Positions 10,947 to 22,581 of a stretch of 64,000 nucleotides of DNA are shown here, in pieces; the first letter of the stretch is position 1, and every line of letters starts with the position of its first letter. The position numbers and the translations under genes were made by a program. This DNA is from Carettochelys insculpta. Taxonomy: Eukaryota > Chordata > Testudines > Carettochelyidae. Location: contig NC_134138.1 of NCBI RefSeq assembly GCF_033958435.1, positions 29,666,598-29,730,597 of the forward strand, in the 5' to 3' direction. The notes under the pieces are model-generated. The model ran no database searches, had not been told where the DNA came from, and saw nothing but the letters and a program-made list of their open reading frames with translations.

Positions 10947-11295
10947 CAGGGGTTAGCAACCTGTGGCTCCAGAGCAGCATGTGGCTCTTTAAGAACTTCT
11001 TTGTGGCTCCCGACACTATAATTGCAAAGTTAAAACACCTCCTGATTTATTTAGATAAATGGTAAATGTCTAAAAACCCAAACATGAACAACTCATATCT
11101 AAATAGCAAACCATATGTCATCTCCAAACACTGGATAACTCCTACTTTCATATGTTCAGTGCATTGTGGGATATGATGCCGTATCTGTGTTTTGATTGTT
11201 TTGCTAATATTTATTCATATGCATTGCGGCTCTTGAATTATTTTTTTAACCAAATTTAAAAAAGGCTGCTCTTGCCATTTTGGTTGCTGACCCTG
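10947..11295. mobile_element. Non-autonomous hAT-like element, 349 bp
   Basis: The left end CAGGGGTTAGCAACC and right end GGTTGCTGACCCTG are imperfect inverse copies of each other. They are flanked by CTAACAAG (10939-10946) and CTCACAAG (11296-11303), an 8-bp duplication with one mismatch. Eight-base duplications and CAGNGGT ends are hallmarks of hAT transposons. The interior includes GTGGCTCTTTAAGAAC and ATTGCGGCTCTTGAA and has no ORF. Confidence 0.85.
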
Positions 11296-11562
11296 CTCAC
11301 AAGGAATGAATGCCAGTGTCTTCTTTAATGTGTAAGTGTCTTCTCCCTGGCTGAATATGCTGAGCGTGGTTCAAGAGTTGAATTCTGAGCTCATGCCTGG
11401 GCTGTGTAACATCCTTTGTGTAACTCATGTAACTCCATTCACCTAAACTGATGGATTTACAGTGTTGTAGGAGGGCCCAATTTGGCCCTTTGAGTTTGGT
11501 CCTGCACTCAGTCTTTCATGCTCTTGCTATTCTGTCTGCAGGTCAGCTATTGCCCTGGTGAC

Positions 11563-11760
11563 CAATGTTCCCTCTAATTTTTTTTCCATCCTTCTGCAGA
11601 ATAAACTTTGTTATGTCGGTCAAGGCATGTGTGGATGTGCACCACCAATAGAAACACATGCTGCCGGCTCTGGGAAGCCGTGGGCACTCTGCTAATCAGC
11701 TGGGTGGCGTTTGAATCGTCTCTGGGCGCTGCCCAAGCACTTAGCTTACAGGGAACACTG
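11563..11760. mobile_element. Non-autonomous hAT-like element, 198 bp
   Basis: The left end CAATGTTCCCTCTAA and right end TTACAGGGAACACTG pair as inverted repeats. An exact 8-bp duplication CTGGTGAC flanks the element at 11555-11562 and 11761-11768. No ORF of its own; the 63-codon frame here is incidental. Confidence 0.9.
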
Positions 11761-12152
11761 CTGGTGACGCAACTTCCTTTTTCAGATGTCCCTACATAGG
11801 ACTATGATGGTTTATATAATATGCTAAAGGCTAAATTCATCTGTGTAATGTGGCAAAGCAGCCAGAAACCTGGTTTAACTACCTATCAATAAACTTTATG
11901 CCACTACAGTGCAGCAAACCATAAAGAAGTTGGAGTGTGCTGGGGATAGCTTTACTTCTTGGCTGGTGTTTGACTGGCCTGGTTGGATAGTGATTTTTTT
12001 GTTTAGTTTGTTTTGGGGTTTTGGATTTGCCAGTTAGCAGAAAAATAAATGATGATACTATTTTTCACATGGGTCTAGAGATTTGTATTACCACAGAACG
12101 TGGGGATATCTAAGGTTGAAAGTTTGTGTACAGTTAGTTCTTCAGTTTAAGC

Positions 12153-12811
12153 CAGGGGTGGGGAACGTTTTTTTTTTTTTTTCTTTGGGGTTACGGGACA
12201 CTGACTCATAGAAAAAGTCAGTTGGGGAGGGGTCACAGAAGAGTAAGAAGCAAATACCAAAACAAAATAAAACAAAAAACCCCCGCAGAACTCTGGTACG
12301 GCCCCTGGTTGAGACCCCTTACTCACCTCATGCTCCAGCACCAATGGCAGGAGAGTGGAGAGGTGGGGGTCTGATGTTCAGTGCTTCCCTCAGGCCAGAT
12401 TAACGCTTCTGGGCACCTGGGGCAGGACCAAAAATGCAGGGAGAGTACAAGGTTCAGTGTGCAGGAGGGATCTTCTGGGGAGCAGGTGTGGAGTCTGGGT
12501 AGGGTGGGAGGGTAGAGGCTGGGGGCTGGGGTTTGGGCAGGAGGAGTAGTGCAGGAAACTGGCTGAGGGTGGGGCGCTGGGCAGGAGGAAGGGGCTGGAG
12601 CAGATGGAGAGGGGTGCTCATCTCCACAGGCGTTCACCTCCTCTCCCCACCTGGGGAGACAGCTGCAGCAAGAGAAAAGTCTCTCCAAGGAGCTTTTCCT
12701 CCCTCTGCTGTGAAGCGTGTGCGTGCACGTACATGCACGAATGCACATGTGCGCTGCTCTGATTGGCTGGATAGGATTAGGATGGCAGTCCAGGGTTTCC
12801 CCCAACCCCTG
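12153..12811. mobile_element. Non-autonomous hAT-like element, 659 bp
   Basis: Ends CCAGGGGTGGGGAAC and TTTCCCCCAACCCCTG are inverse. Flanks GTTTAAGC (12145-12152) and GTTTAGTC (12812-12819) agree at 6 of 8 positions. The interior from about 12300 to 12720 is G/C-rich and degenerate, with repeated GGCTGGGG and AGGAG words, and yields spurious open frames on both strands. A CACGTACATGCACG-type alternating tract lies at about 12717-12755. Confidence 0.8.
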
Positions 12812-15800
12812 GTTTAGTCAAATCTGTTTCCCATCAGCACACAAGTGCCGTTGAGTGTGAGAGGGAGATGGCAAGAGACATGTGGAAGTGAGGAGACGTA
12901 TATTGAGTGATATCGATGAGGATTTCAGAATGTTTTACAATTAACGAACTTTTATAACACCCCTGTGAGGTATAGCACGTAGGTGCAACAAACATCTTAA
13001 AGTTGGATAATTTAGACACTGTCTAGTCATCTAATGACTTGCCGATCGCAAGTCGTTGACCGTTGTGGATAGAATCTGATTCCTCACTTCCAGGATTCTA
13101 TTCTTACCTTATGGCCTCTGATAAGAAATATTTTTATGCAGTATTATATATGCTTTATTTATACCCTGCTTTTATTTTGTACAATGTTGAAATAATTTGT
13201 GTCTTCACTAAAGTGTAGACTTTTTGCCTTACACATGTCACCAGCACTTTTTTCCTCGTTCTGTTAAAAGCATAGCCTGGTAGCTTTCCCCATTGCAGTT
13301 TGGTGTAAATCTGGAGAGCTGCAGAAAATTAATTTAAAAAATGTAGGGAAAGACATTTCAAAGAAAAAGGAGAGTGTTTTTTTTAATGTTTTCTATAAAC
13401 AACTCAGCAAAGATTAAGAGGCCTATAGCAAATTACACTCTGAAATGTACTGCTTTGAAGAGGTTTAGAAAGACCAGAAGGAGATCATGGAAAACAAATC
13501 ATTCAGCTAATGTAGGACAAAGCTTATTCCATGGAAGTTATTAGCATTTGGAAACTTTTTGTAATCTCGTCAGACTTTCTTTCCTAAATCATTTGGGCCT
13601 TTTTTCTTTCTTGGCAGGTTAGTGTGTGCAGCCAGCCACTTTTATTTGGCTTGAATGACAAGGTTGTTGAAAATAAAGTCTTTTCCCAGAGGAGGTACAA
13701 AGGGCCTTTCCCAGAGGGAAATTTTCAGGAAATGAGACTGATCTTGGGGATGTGGAATCTTGCCACACTTTTTAATAAATTTCACATCCTCTAACATTTG
13801 TTGATGCAAGTAACCAAGGACAAAAAATAATCAAATTAAATCGGGCGCAGATGTGAGAAGGGTTAGTTGAACTTTGACCATAAAGTCATTGAAATAATGT
13901 GTCAGGTTTTCCCTGCATTCTGGCAGCCTAAAGATCAGCATTTGTGTGAGGATCTTTCCAGTTGGAAATATTTTTACAGAATCAATGAAATGGTATGATA
14001 ATCTTAGTTTTAACTGAGAAATGCAGCCGTCTTGAGAGGATATAGTAGTTGGTTAGAGATCAAGTCAAACTGTAAAATTCCAAGTTCAGGTTCAAATTTC
14101 AAACATCCTTGAAGTTGAGAAGAATTTGGGCCCATATCTTAATTGTGGTAGATATTTATTGGAGAGTCTGAAATTATTCTTGTTGGGACATCATTCACTT
14201 ATCTGAGATTGCAGTCTGCATTTCTACATGCTTAGAGATCCTTGACCTAATCTGCAGGTGCCCTGGGTAAGAGTTACCTGGGGAAAGTTCCTGGTCCTGC
14301 CCAAAGCTGCTTGGGGCAGAAGATTTTTAGGTGTTGCTTTTGTTCAGGGAATCTGCAGAGACCTTTAGTTTAATTTCACATACCATGGAAGGGGAGAGGT
14401 TGTAAAGAGAGAGAGTGAATGGTAGCACTCTCATTTTGTGTTGACACAAGCAGTTGGTGTACTACTCAGAAAGGGTTGCTCTTCCTGGATGGAGAGATCA
14501 CTTGTGTGCTGCAGGTTTGGGAAGTGTTTATTAACAAATAAAGATTTGCCACATTCCCACCCAATGATGACCATGTGGTAAAATACACGGAAAGGGAACA
14601 CAGAGGAAGGTGTATGAGAGTGTCCAGTTTATTTTCCTATCAAGAAATTGATGTCCAAAGTATGTTACACCTTTAAAAATTGGCTAAAATAGAAAATAAA
14701 TCTTATGTTTAGTTTTGAACAAAATACCTTCTTAATCTTAGTAGCAGGTTTGAAAGTGGGGTTGCATCCCACCTAGATGCCAGCAGCGATGGGGGGTGGC
14801 ACACTTTCCAGAGCAATAATTCTGTCCTGGGGCTTGTGGTCTGCTCGTTAGATCAGTAGATTTATTTGAACTGTGCAGTGATTTGTTTAAAAGTGCAGGC
14901 TGAACAAAAAAAAAAAAAATTGGAGGCTTCTCTCTGTAAGAAAAGGGCAGGTTTCAAAGGTCAAACACTGTCATTCTGCTTCCCACTTGTATTTTTATGA
15001 GCTGGTATGATTCTTTGTTAGCTCCTGTTTTTAGCCATCTTAGCTTTGCTTTTCAGAAACACTCAAGCACAGGCACAGTAATGAAAATGGAAGTAAAATG
15101 CCTGCACAAATCTTTAGCTATTTGTCGATGACAGTTTGCTAGTGATTTCAGTGACCTCAGAACTAAGAATTTAATTTAGTAAAAGCAAGTTTCAATTTTT
15201 TAAAAAAACTTTTAAGTTAAATATTTTTGTTTTTACTTTCTTTTTATAATGGACATTTGTGGAGCTTGTTCAATAAGTGCTCCATGTGACTAGCGCCGTA
15301 TAAGGAATATTTATTTTTATTTGTTCAAAGCTGCTCCCTCCCAGTTATAATTCACATGGATCATCGGTGCCTGGCAGTGTTTGTGTAGTTAAGGATTGGT
15401 CAGCAATTTCATTGTAAACCCTCATTTTTCAGGGGTTTCAACCTGTCATTCTAGATAAAAAAAACAAAAAAACAAATTACAGTTATTCGACAGGTTTTGT
15501 TTTGTTTTGTTTTTAAGAGGAGGGGAAAAGGTTTTCATGTCTATCTCTAGTCCCTTTTCTTTCATCTGCACTTTGACTTTAACAGGAAAATTGTAATGTT
15601 CAGTTCCCCGGCCTGCCAAAAGACTCCTGTGTCTTTTCAAGGTATTAAGAGCTGCTTGGCATTTAAGGTCCTTACCAGTATGACTCATGCCCCATTATCT
15701 CCATTGGGCTACTGGATGCATTGCTTGCGGCCTTGATGAACCTAAGTGCAAAAATTGGTGGGATACCTCAGTGCAGGAAGCTGAATATTTGCAGCAGGAT

Positions 15801-16233
15801 TGGTTCTGTGTAATTGAAAGGGAAAGAATCGAACAGTTCTACCATAGCTTCTGCCATACATGCTGATCTACTTTGTCAATTGTCGTTTTCTTCAAAAACT
15901 TATGAAAAGTGTCTTTTCATATGGCTGTTTATGTTCTTGACATGTACGCTATTTTTTCCATTACCCATTTTGAGTCTGAGACAGGCTCCTTTTTGTCTCC
16001 TTTCTCGGCCACAGCTGGAGATGTGACATTGGGCGGCGTGGGCCACTGCTCTGAGGAGGCATTGAACATTCTCTGTCTCTCAAGCACTTGGCTGGCAGGT
16101 TCTTGTTCATGTGCTCGGGGTCTAACTGATTGCCATGTGAGGAATCGGGGAGGAACTCCCTGCAGGTCAGACTGGCCATGACCTGGAGGGTTTTTTTGCT
16201 TTCCTCTTTAGCATGTGAGAGCAAGTCACTTAC
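12812..16233. other. AT-rich DNA, no gene; possible MIR scrap
   Basis: Around 12945-13110 the words CCTGTGAGGTATAG and CTTAAAGTTGGATAATTTAGACACTG suggest a very old MIR on the - strand, weakly supported. There is a run of 13 A near 14906. Short motif TTCTTTCTTGGCAG at about 13605-13618 looks like a splice acceptor but no coding continues from it. Nothing else recognised. Confidence 0.4.
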
Positions 16234-16246
16234 CAGGATTATCTAG

Positions 16247-16391
16247 TAATGGAGAGGAAGCCGTGCTAGTCTATACACTATCAAAACAAAAAGCAGTCAA
16301 GTAGCACTTTAAAGACTAGCAAAATAGTTTATTAGGTGAGCTCACTATTTTGCTAGTCTTTAAAGTGCTACTTGACTGCTTTTTGTTTTGA
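16247..16391 (-). mobile_element. Foldback retroposon copy 1, perfect 46-bp arms
   Basis: Arms 16282-16327 and 16345-16390 are perfect inverse copies (46 of 46) with a 17-base spacer. The left end carries the family head GTGCTAGTCTATAC (16263-16276). The direct repeat CAGGATTATCTAG flanks it at 16234-16246 and 16392-16404, exact over 13 bases. Variable-length duplications of this size indicate target-primed reverse transcription, not cut-and-paste. The hammerhead-like centre present in sister copies is missing here. By comparison with the monomer at 52181, sense is the - strand. Confidence 0.85.
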
Positions 16392-16524
16392 CAGGATTAT
16401 CTAGGTATCTCTCTTTTAATTCTTTCCCTCCTAGTCTATGCCTGTGGCACATAACAGGCTAGTTTTGTGGCTGGAATGCTTTGCTCTAATTTTGACTGAG
16501 TACAGTGTGCTCAAGCTGGGTGTG

Positions 16525-16605
16525 GCTGTTGGCCTGTGAAGTACAGGAGATCAGAGGAGATGATCTAGGGTCCCTTTGGGCCTTAAACTCCGTGACAAGA
16601 TGACT
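16525..16605 (+). repeat. CR1 LINE 3' end fragment
   Basis: GGAGATCAGAGGAGATGATC followed by GGGTCCCTTTGGGCCTTAAACTC matches the typical CR1 3' tail (AGACTAGATGATC...GGTCCCTTCTGGCCTTAAA). Only the last 80 bases are recognisable. Confidence 0.7.
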
Positions 16606-16919
16606 CTAAACCCAAAGTGTTTAATTATTTTTGGTTGCATTTGCGAGAAAGGCTATTTGCAAGAAGGAGCTGTCCAGTTGCGTGCCATTCTTTAAGATTT
16701 TTGTATACAGAAGGTTGAAGAGTCGCATGGCGTTTGAATTTAGTTTCTAGGCATCTGTTTAAGAAAACTTAGTAAACATTCCTGGGCATAATAAGGGTTT
16801 TCTTCCCTAGTTAGGTACAGAAGATGTTTGGATGAACTACTGTGTCTGGGATAGTTCAGAGGAATGTAATCTAGCTGCACGTATCCCTAGGAGAGGGGCC
16901 TGGGAGGGAAAGAGATGCA

Positions 16920-17462
16920 CAGGTTGGACTTCCTTTGTCCTGTACCCTTGGAACTTGATTGGTCCCAGACAAAGGAGTGTGTCTGACCAGGGGAGGTCAA
17001 TTCTGCCCCTCTGTCTGGCTGTGCTCCAGGCCCCAGTTGCTAGCTCCCCAGACCTGGCTGCTGTCACCCCCAGACAGGCTCCACTTCCTGCCATGGCCAC
17101 ACTCACAGCTGACACCCTGCGTGGGCTTCCAGCCCTGCTATTGCAAGCCCTGGCCAGGCTGCCAGTCTCACTATCATCAGTCCCTCTCGGGCTGCACATC
17201 CTGCATGGGCTGCCAGTCCCCACCGCTGATACCCCCGACTGGGTTGCTGACCCCAGCTGGATTCCTGTCCAGCCAGCCCTTTTGTCATCTATCCCAGCAG
17301 GCTCTTGACCTTGTCTGGACTCCCATCTGGCCAGCCCAGTTATCGCTGGTCCTGGCAGGACTCCTGGCCACTGGGACTCACTGGTCCAGGATCATCCAGG
17401 CTCCTGCCAGACCACAGATATTGCTGGACCAGAAAGTCACAGGTTTTTAGAGGTTCAACCTG
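16920..17462. mobile_element. Tigger-like DNA transposon remnant with GC-rich core
   Basis: The left end CAGGTTGGACTTCC and right end AGAGGTTCAACCTG pair as inverted repeats; the right side is followed by TA and the left is preceded by CA, fitting a mutated TA duplication. CAGGTTGA ends are typical of Tigger/MER2-like elements. The middle (about 17010-17400) is a degenerate Pro/Leu-coding-looking repeat (CTGGCTG, CAGGCT, CCAGCC words). It gives 158- and 163-codon open frames that are composition artefacts. Confidence 0.65.
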
Positions 17463-17526
17463 TACTTTCATTACAGTTTGATTGGGGTTAGAGAGGATCC
17501 CAGTGAGCTAACACCTTAACCTAGAG

Positions 17527-17907
17527 CAGAAGTTCTCAGTCTTTCTACTGTGGCCCTTTCAGGAGTCTAATTTGACTTGTATACCCATAAGTTTCACCTC
17601 ACTCTAAGATGACTTGCTGTTAAAAATCCAAAAGTGTCACAGCACACTATTATGAAAAATTGCTTACATTCTCATTTTTACCATATAATTATAAAATAAA
17701 TCAGTTGGAATATAAATATCGTACAGTACTTGCATTTTGGCGCATAGAGGATTATAAACAAGTCATTGACCGTATGAAATTTTAGTTTGTGCTGACTTTT
17801 TATGTAGCTTGTTGTAAAACTAGGCAGATATGTAGATGCACTGATGTTCCCCATGGAAGACCTCTGTGTACCCTTATGGGTAGATGTACATCTGGTGAAA
17901 ACTGATG
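17527..17907. mobile_element. Non-autonomous hAT-like element, 381 bp
   Basis: Left end CAGAAGTTCTCAGTCTTTCT and right end TGGTGAAAACTGATG are weakly inverse. Flanks ACCTAGAG (17519-17526) and ATCTAGAG (17908-17915) match at 7 of 8. The inner sequence is AT-rich with no ORF. Confidence 0.75.
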
Positions 17908-17915
17908 ATCTAGAG

Positions 17916-19332
17916 GAAAGGCTTAAGGATGTACCATAATTTTATCATTAATTCCTTTCCATGAGTAAGTTAATTTTAAGGTGGATTCCAGTTTAATAAT
18001 ATTGTGTGGGTGTGTGTACTTTTTTTAAAATGTGATGGGTAGTAGACAGAGCAGTGACTTGCTAAAGAGAACCATATGGAGCCTCTTTTTTGTTAATGAT
18101 ACAGGTTTTCTTGTTTACGAACTGGGTGAATCAGGGTTCGGCTTTTCTGCATAAAGTTCTTGCAACCTGTGAGTTTGGTCCACAGTTTGATTTGAATCCA
18201 AACTCTGCCTGCAACCTGGCTTTTGGAGTACAGAGTTCTTTTAGGTCTATAACTTGTGCTCTCTCCTTGGAGCTGTGTCCTCAGAATAGAGAATATTGGC
18301 AGATTGTGTCCAAGTCCACGCTACAGAATGGGCTCCCAGGGCATTCGCAATTGACTGTACAGTAACAGGTATCGATAGAGATGGGATCAGATTTCCATCC
18401 AGACTGTTAGTTCAGTTTCACAGGGAAAACTAGATTCTTGCCTTTAAACTGGTAAGTGGATTTACTATGCTTACAGGAATCCTAACAAAGAACCAACAGA
18501 ACCAGGTCCAGCGGTTATCCTGGGCCACTGCTGTGATTGGCAATCCAGTGCCAATTATGAAGTGATGTGGTGTCCCTTTATAGCAAAGCTTGAAGGGTCC
18601 CATTGTCATTCCTTTTAGGTTATTTGTTTTGTTATTTGCGATTAAAATAGATCGCTTGTCAGTTAAACTTTTTAATAAAGCACATATAGATGTTTTCAAT
18701 ACTAATTAAGGTCCCTTAGTGGCTATATGATTTAATGGGCTTAATAGGGAATATATGATTATACACACAGAAGACTGCACATTGTAAAGCACAGCATGTA
18801 TACAGGAAAATAATTCTCCCTATATAGAAAGGAAAGCAGTGAGATTATTGAGCTGTACCATGTTAAACACCCTCCAGGTCATCCAAAGAACTGTAATTTC
18901 TGATTTATGCAGATTGGTAAAGTAAAGTAAGCCAATGTGTTTGAGAAGTAAATACTTTTTTGCTTTTTCATCATTCTTTCTTTGTTTCTGTGTTAAGCCT
19001 ATAACATGAGCTTTAAACAACTACTATTCCCATGTGCTGAAAAGTGATAGCTGCTTTATTCTTACAAAAAAAAAAAGTGATAGTTAATTTCACACGTTTG
19101 CCAGCAAATGTTGTTTTAAATAGTTGAAAAGAAGTTTATAAACCATCCACCTGCTAGTGATTCTGGTAACCAAGGAAACTTACACATGAAATTATCCGCT
19201 TTCCTGTCATTAAAATTGTGGCTTTTGGAGCTATCCTTGGGGCCAGCATGATTTTTCTTTTACCATCCAGTTAGTGACCGTGCAGAAAAAGTTCACAGAG
19301 ATTAAACAGTTACTAAACTTCGTGTAATAGTG
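17916..19332. other. AT-rich DNA, no gene
   Basis: No recognised repeat or coding signal. A GT-rich spot occurs at about 18004-18018 and an A run at about 19065-19076. Confidence 0.4.
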
Positions 19333-20691
19333 CAGTGTTTCTCCACCTTTTTTTAATATAAAGCAACCCCACTTTTTAAAAATATTATAAATACCCCCAA
19401 TTTTAATTACAATTTTCAGACACACAATTTTTTTTTTCTACCATTGCAACACATTTGTTTAAGCAACTTAATCGTAACTGGTTGGGGGCAGGACTTGCCT
19501 ATAGGCCAGTGGTTCCCAAACACGCTTCTTCTGATTTCTGAGAAACCCTCACTCCCTCCCCCCCGCTTTGCCATCATCCAATCCCCCTTTTAACCAAAAA
19601 TGCAATTTGTAATTTAAAATAAACACAAACATTTGACATAAATTGCTATTTAAAATTAAAAATAAGCACATATAGTTTTACTTGACCCTTTGCAGGTGCC
19701 TGGTGCAGTGGCAGCTGGCCAGCTGCCTGAGCCCCATGCTAGTCTCCAGAGCTGCCCGCGCCAGCTGTCCTTCCGCCTGAGCCCTGCTCTGCCAGAGCTG
19801 CCCATCTGAGCCAACCAAGCTCCATGCTGCTGGGGCCAGCTGCCTGTCCACCTGCCTGAGATCCACACTGCCAGAGACACCCACCCGCCAGCTGCCTGCC
19901 CACCAGCTGCCCCAGCCACAGCTCAGCTGCAGGTCAGCTGCTCAAGTTCCACGCTGCCAGGGCCAGCCACCTGTCCACCAGCCTGAGCCACCCAAGCCCC
20001 ACGCTGCCTGGACTGGCCTGAGCTGCCCACCCACCAGCCTAAGCCACCTGAGTCCCGTGCTCCTGTAGCCAGCCAGCCACCCACCCAAGCCCTGCAAGTC
20101 CTGCAAACTGGCTGCCTGAGCCCCTCTCCTCCCACAAAGCCAGGCTCCACCGGCCCCCTGCTCTGACCTCATCCCTGTCCCCGTCACTTGAGCCAGGCAT
20201 GCCCGTCCCCACATCTAACCCCATCTTCCTCCTCCCTCCCAACCCACACTTACTCACCTTTGCAGGAGGCAGCCAGCTCCATGTGGGTCTTCACTAGCTG
20301 CCTGCTTTTTATAGCAGTTGCACTGGGTCGCCCACGTGAAATGGCAGGGGCTGAGAGCTGGAAGCAAGGACTGGTTCTTTCTTGGGGTCAGGAGAGTGAT
20401 TGGGGGGAGAGGGGGGCTGGGTCACCTCACGCCCCCTCCCCGGAATTTCTTCGTGCCCTCCCGGGGGGCACGCCCCCATCCCCAGTTTGTGAAACCATGC
20501 TATAGGCAATAAACTTGCCATCATACTTATGATTGTGCAAGAAGGATAAATAAAAAAGAAAAAGATGAATATAAAACAAGTCCAATTTTTTTTATTCATT
20601 AAGAAACATTGAGAAACGCTCAGGTAATGCGCCCTCTGCAAGAGCTCTGCATGCCCCCTGGGGTACACGTACCCCTGGTTTAGGAGCACTA
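19333..20691. mobile_element. Outer hAT-like element split by a younger hAT
   Basis: Left end CAGTGTTTCTCCACC and right end CCTGGTTTAGGAGCACTA pair imperfectly (inverse TAGTGCTCCTAAACC). Flanks TAATAGTG (19325-19332) and GTACAGTG (20692-20699) agree at 5 of 8, so this is old. Removing 19507-20499 and one duplication leaves an element of about 360 bp with TACCCCTGGTTTAG and GAGAAACGCTCAGG near the right end. Confidence 0.7.
19507..20499. mobile_element. Inner hAT-like element, 993 bp, GC-rich core
   Basis: Left end CAGTGGTTCCCAAAC and right end GTTTGTGAAACCATG are inverse. An exact 8-bp duplication CTATAGGC flanks it (19499-19506 and 20500-20507). The core 19700-20170 is a degenerate array of CAGCTGCCTG, CCAGCCACC and GAGCCCCATGCT words. 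The right part (TTTGCAGGAGGCAGCCAGCT, AAATGGCAGGGGCTGAGAGC) is shared with 41525-42231. Open frames up to 105 codons, Trp/Gly-rich on the - strand, come from the array. No transposase is seen. Confidence 0.9.
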
Positions 20692-20713
20692 GTACAGTGA
20701 TTGTGAAGTATAG

Positions 20714-21361
20714 CAGGGCTGGCAATTAACGTGCATTAATTCCTGCGATTAACGCAGGGCAGAATTAACGCGCTAAAAAAATTAACTTGCGTTAATGGCA
20801 GGTGTTCACTGACAGCCTTACTACATTCCCAAGGCCACAAAAGGCAGCTGTTGACTAGCAACCAAAAAGTTTGTTGTGGGGAGGTACTTTGCTCTAACTC
20901 TGGTGTGGGGTCACCATTGGGGATGCAGAGTGGAAGCTTAGGGAGGACAGTGCCACACCACCAGGGAATGGAGGGGAGCTGAGCCCTGCCCAACCCATTT
21001 CCCCAGGAGGGAGGAGGCGGTGGTATGCAGCAGCTGCCAGGGTCAGCAGAGGCTCCAGGAGCCACCAAGAGTTTTCTGTAACTCCCTCCCTTTGTCCTTA
21101 GAGTGCCCCCGCTTGCTCGCTGCCTGCTGCAGCTGGCCCCAGCCTGGCCCCGCATGGCAGGCTGCCCAGGTGAGCTGTGGAGAGCAGCAAGACGGGTGGA
21201 TCGGGCTGAGGGGGGGCAGGATTGGGCCCTGCTGGGCGGCCCTGTGTCTCCTCTGCCTGCTGCAGCTGCTGCTGCCAGTGGCTGCCTGAGTCCAGGACAG
21301 GCCTTCGTGCTACGGAGCCTTCGTGCTGGACAAGTGAGGGAGGTGGTTGGCACTGGGGTTG

Positions 21362-21397
<36 letters not shown>

Positions 21398-22032
21398 CTT
21401 CATGGGTGTATGTGTGTGTCTCTGTGTGGGGCTGTAGGTCATGTGTCTCTCTCTCTCTGCATGGGCCTGTAGGTGGGCTATTTGTGTGTGTCTGCGTGGT
21501 GCTGTAGGTTATCTTTCTCTGTGGGTGTGTGTAGGGCTGTAGGTGGGGTATGTGTGTGTGTCTCTGTGTGGGGCCGCATGTGGGATGTGCATGTGTCTGT
21601 GTGGAGCTGTAGGTGAAGAGTCTGGGACAACTTGCATACTGGAGGTACTGAGAGTCATTGAACCAATCTGTAAATTCTTTACACAATGAAACGACTTCAA
21701 GCCTCCACCCCCACTACTTCTAATTCCAGCACCTATAGGTCTAGTTGGGGGTGTGTCTCTCCATGTGGATACATATGTGTGTGTCTGCATGGGGGTACAG
21801 TTAGTGTGTGTGTAGACAGTATGTGGCTGTGTGCATGGGGTGTAGCTGGAGGGTTTGTGAGTATATGGGCTGTGTCTCTATATGAGGATGTAAGTGGTAT
21901 ATGTGCAAGTAACTGATGTGTCTCTGTATTGGGCTGTAATTAGGACATGCCTCTGTATTGAGGCATAGCTGGATCTTTCTTGGTAAAGGCTATATTATGA
22001 GTGTAACTGGGGTGAGGGTGTGGAGAGTAGCA

Positions 22033-22073
<41 letters not shown>

Positions 22074-22336
22074 TATAGATGAGATAGTGGGGTTGTATCT
22101 ATGTGCGGAGGAGTGTAGGTGGTCTGTAGATGTCTCTCTCTGTTTGGTGACAGTGCACATCTGTCTGTATTGTGGGTTGTGCATATCTGCTTGGAAGTGT
22201 AGTTTGGTGGGGTGTATTTGGTGTGTGTGTCTCTCCCTCTGTATGGGGGTGTACAGCTGCCCAGCAATTAATGGATTAAATTTTTGTAATTGCATGATTA
22301 ATCAGGATTAATTTTTTTAATCACTTGCCTGTCCTA
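20714..22336. mobile_element. hAT-like element with expanded minisatellite, 1.6 kb
   Basis: Left end CAGGGCTGGCAATTAAC and right end TTAATCACTTGCCTGTCCTA are inverse. Flanks AAGTATAG (20706-20713) and CTGTATAG (22337-22344) agree at 6 of 8. Both ends are rich in ATTAACGC or GATTAATC words. The interior has a GC-rich part (20820-21350) and a long degenerate GT-rich array (21360-22260). It lies 22 bases from the end of the preceding hAT. No transposase is recognisable. Confidence 0.75.
21360..22260. repeat. Degenerate GT-rich minisatellite with two (GT)n runs
   Basis: Units of roughly 35-50 bases share GTGTGTCTCTGTGTGGGGCT and GTAGGTGGG words. Pure (GT)n tracts lie at about 21364-21396 and 22036-22072. 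The array is interrupted at about 21612-21745 by non-repeat sequence (TGGGACAACTTGCATACTGG onward). Long open frames on both strands (316 codons on -, 134 on +) are Thr/His/Tyr- or Val/Cys-rich products of the repeat, not genes. Confidence 0.8.
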
Positions 22337-22581
22337 CTGTATAGTTTTACAGTTCACTTTTAAGACCTTCAGTCGTTTGTTGTATGGATTGGAAAATGTG
22401 TGAGTGTCCGTGTGTTAAACCTAAACCATGTCTTACTGAACGGAATGCAGGTGCGCAAACACATTTGTTCTAGTATAACAAAGTTTAGATATAATACATA
22501 TATACACACACAGCGTAAGTGGTGGGGAAATAATACTTACCCAACTGTATTTCCTCTCTTTTGACCTTGTTCAGAAAATCT

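Noticed and set aside
12323..12805. 160-codon Cys/Pro/Ser-rich frame on -
   Set aside because: Low-complexity interior of the hAT-like element at 12153-12811.
13600..13625. Splice-acceptor-like TTCTTTCTTGGCAG
   Set aside because: No open coding stretch with donor follows; polypyrimidine-AG sequences are common by chance.
16832..17450. Overlapping 128-163-codon frames on both strands
   Set aside because: They come from the repetitive GC-rich core of a Tigger-like element and open in several frames at once, as expected of biased composition.
20736..21686. 316-codon open frame on the - strand
   Set aside because: It is read through degenerate GT/CA repeats and a GC-rich core of a hAT-like element; composition is Thr/His/Pro-rich with no domain.
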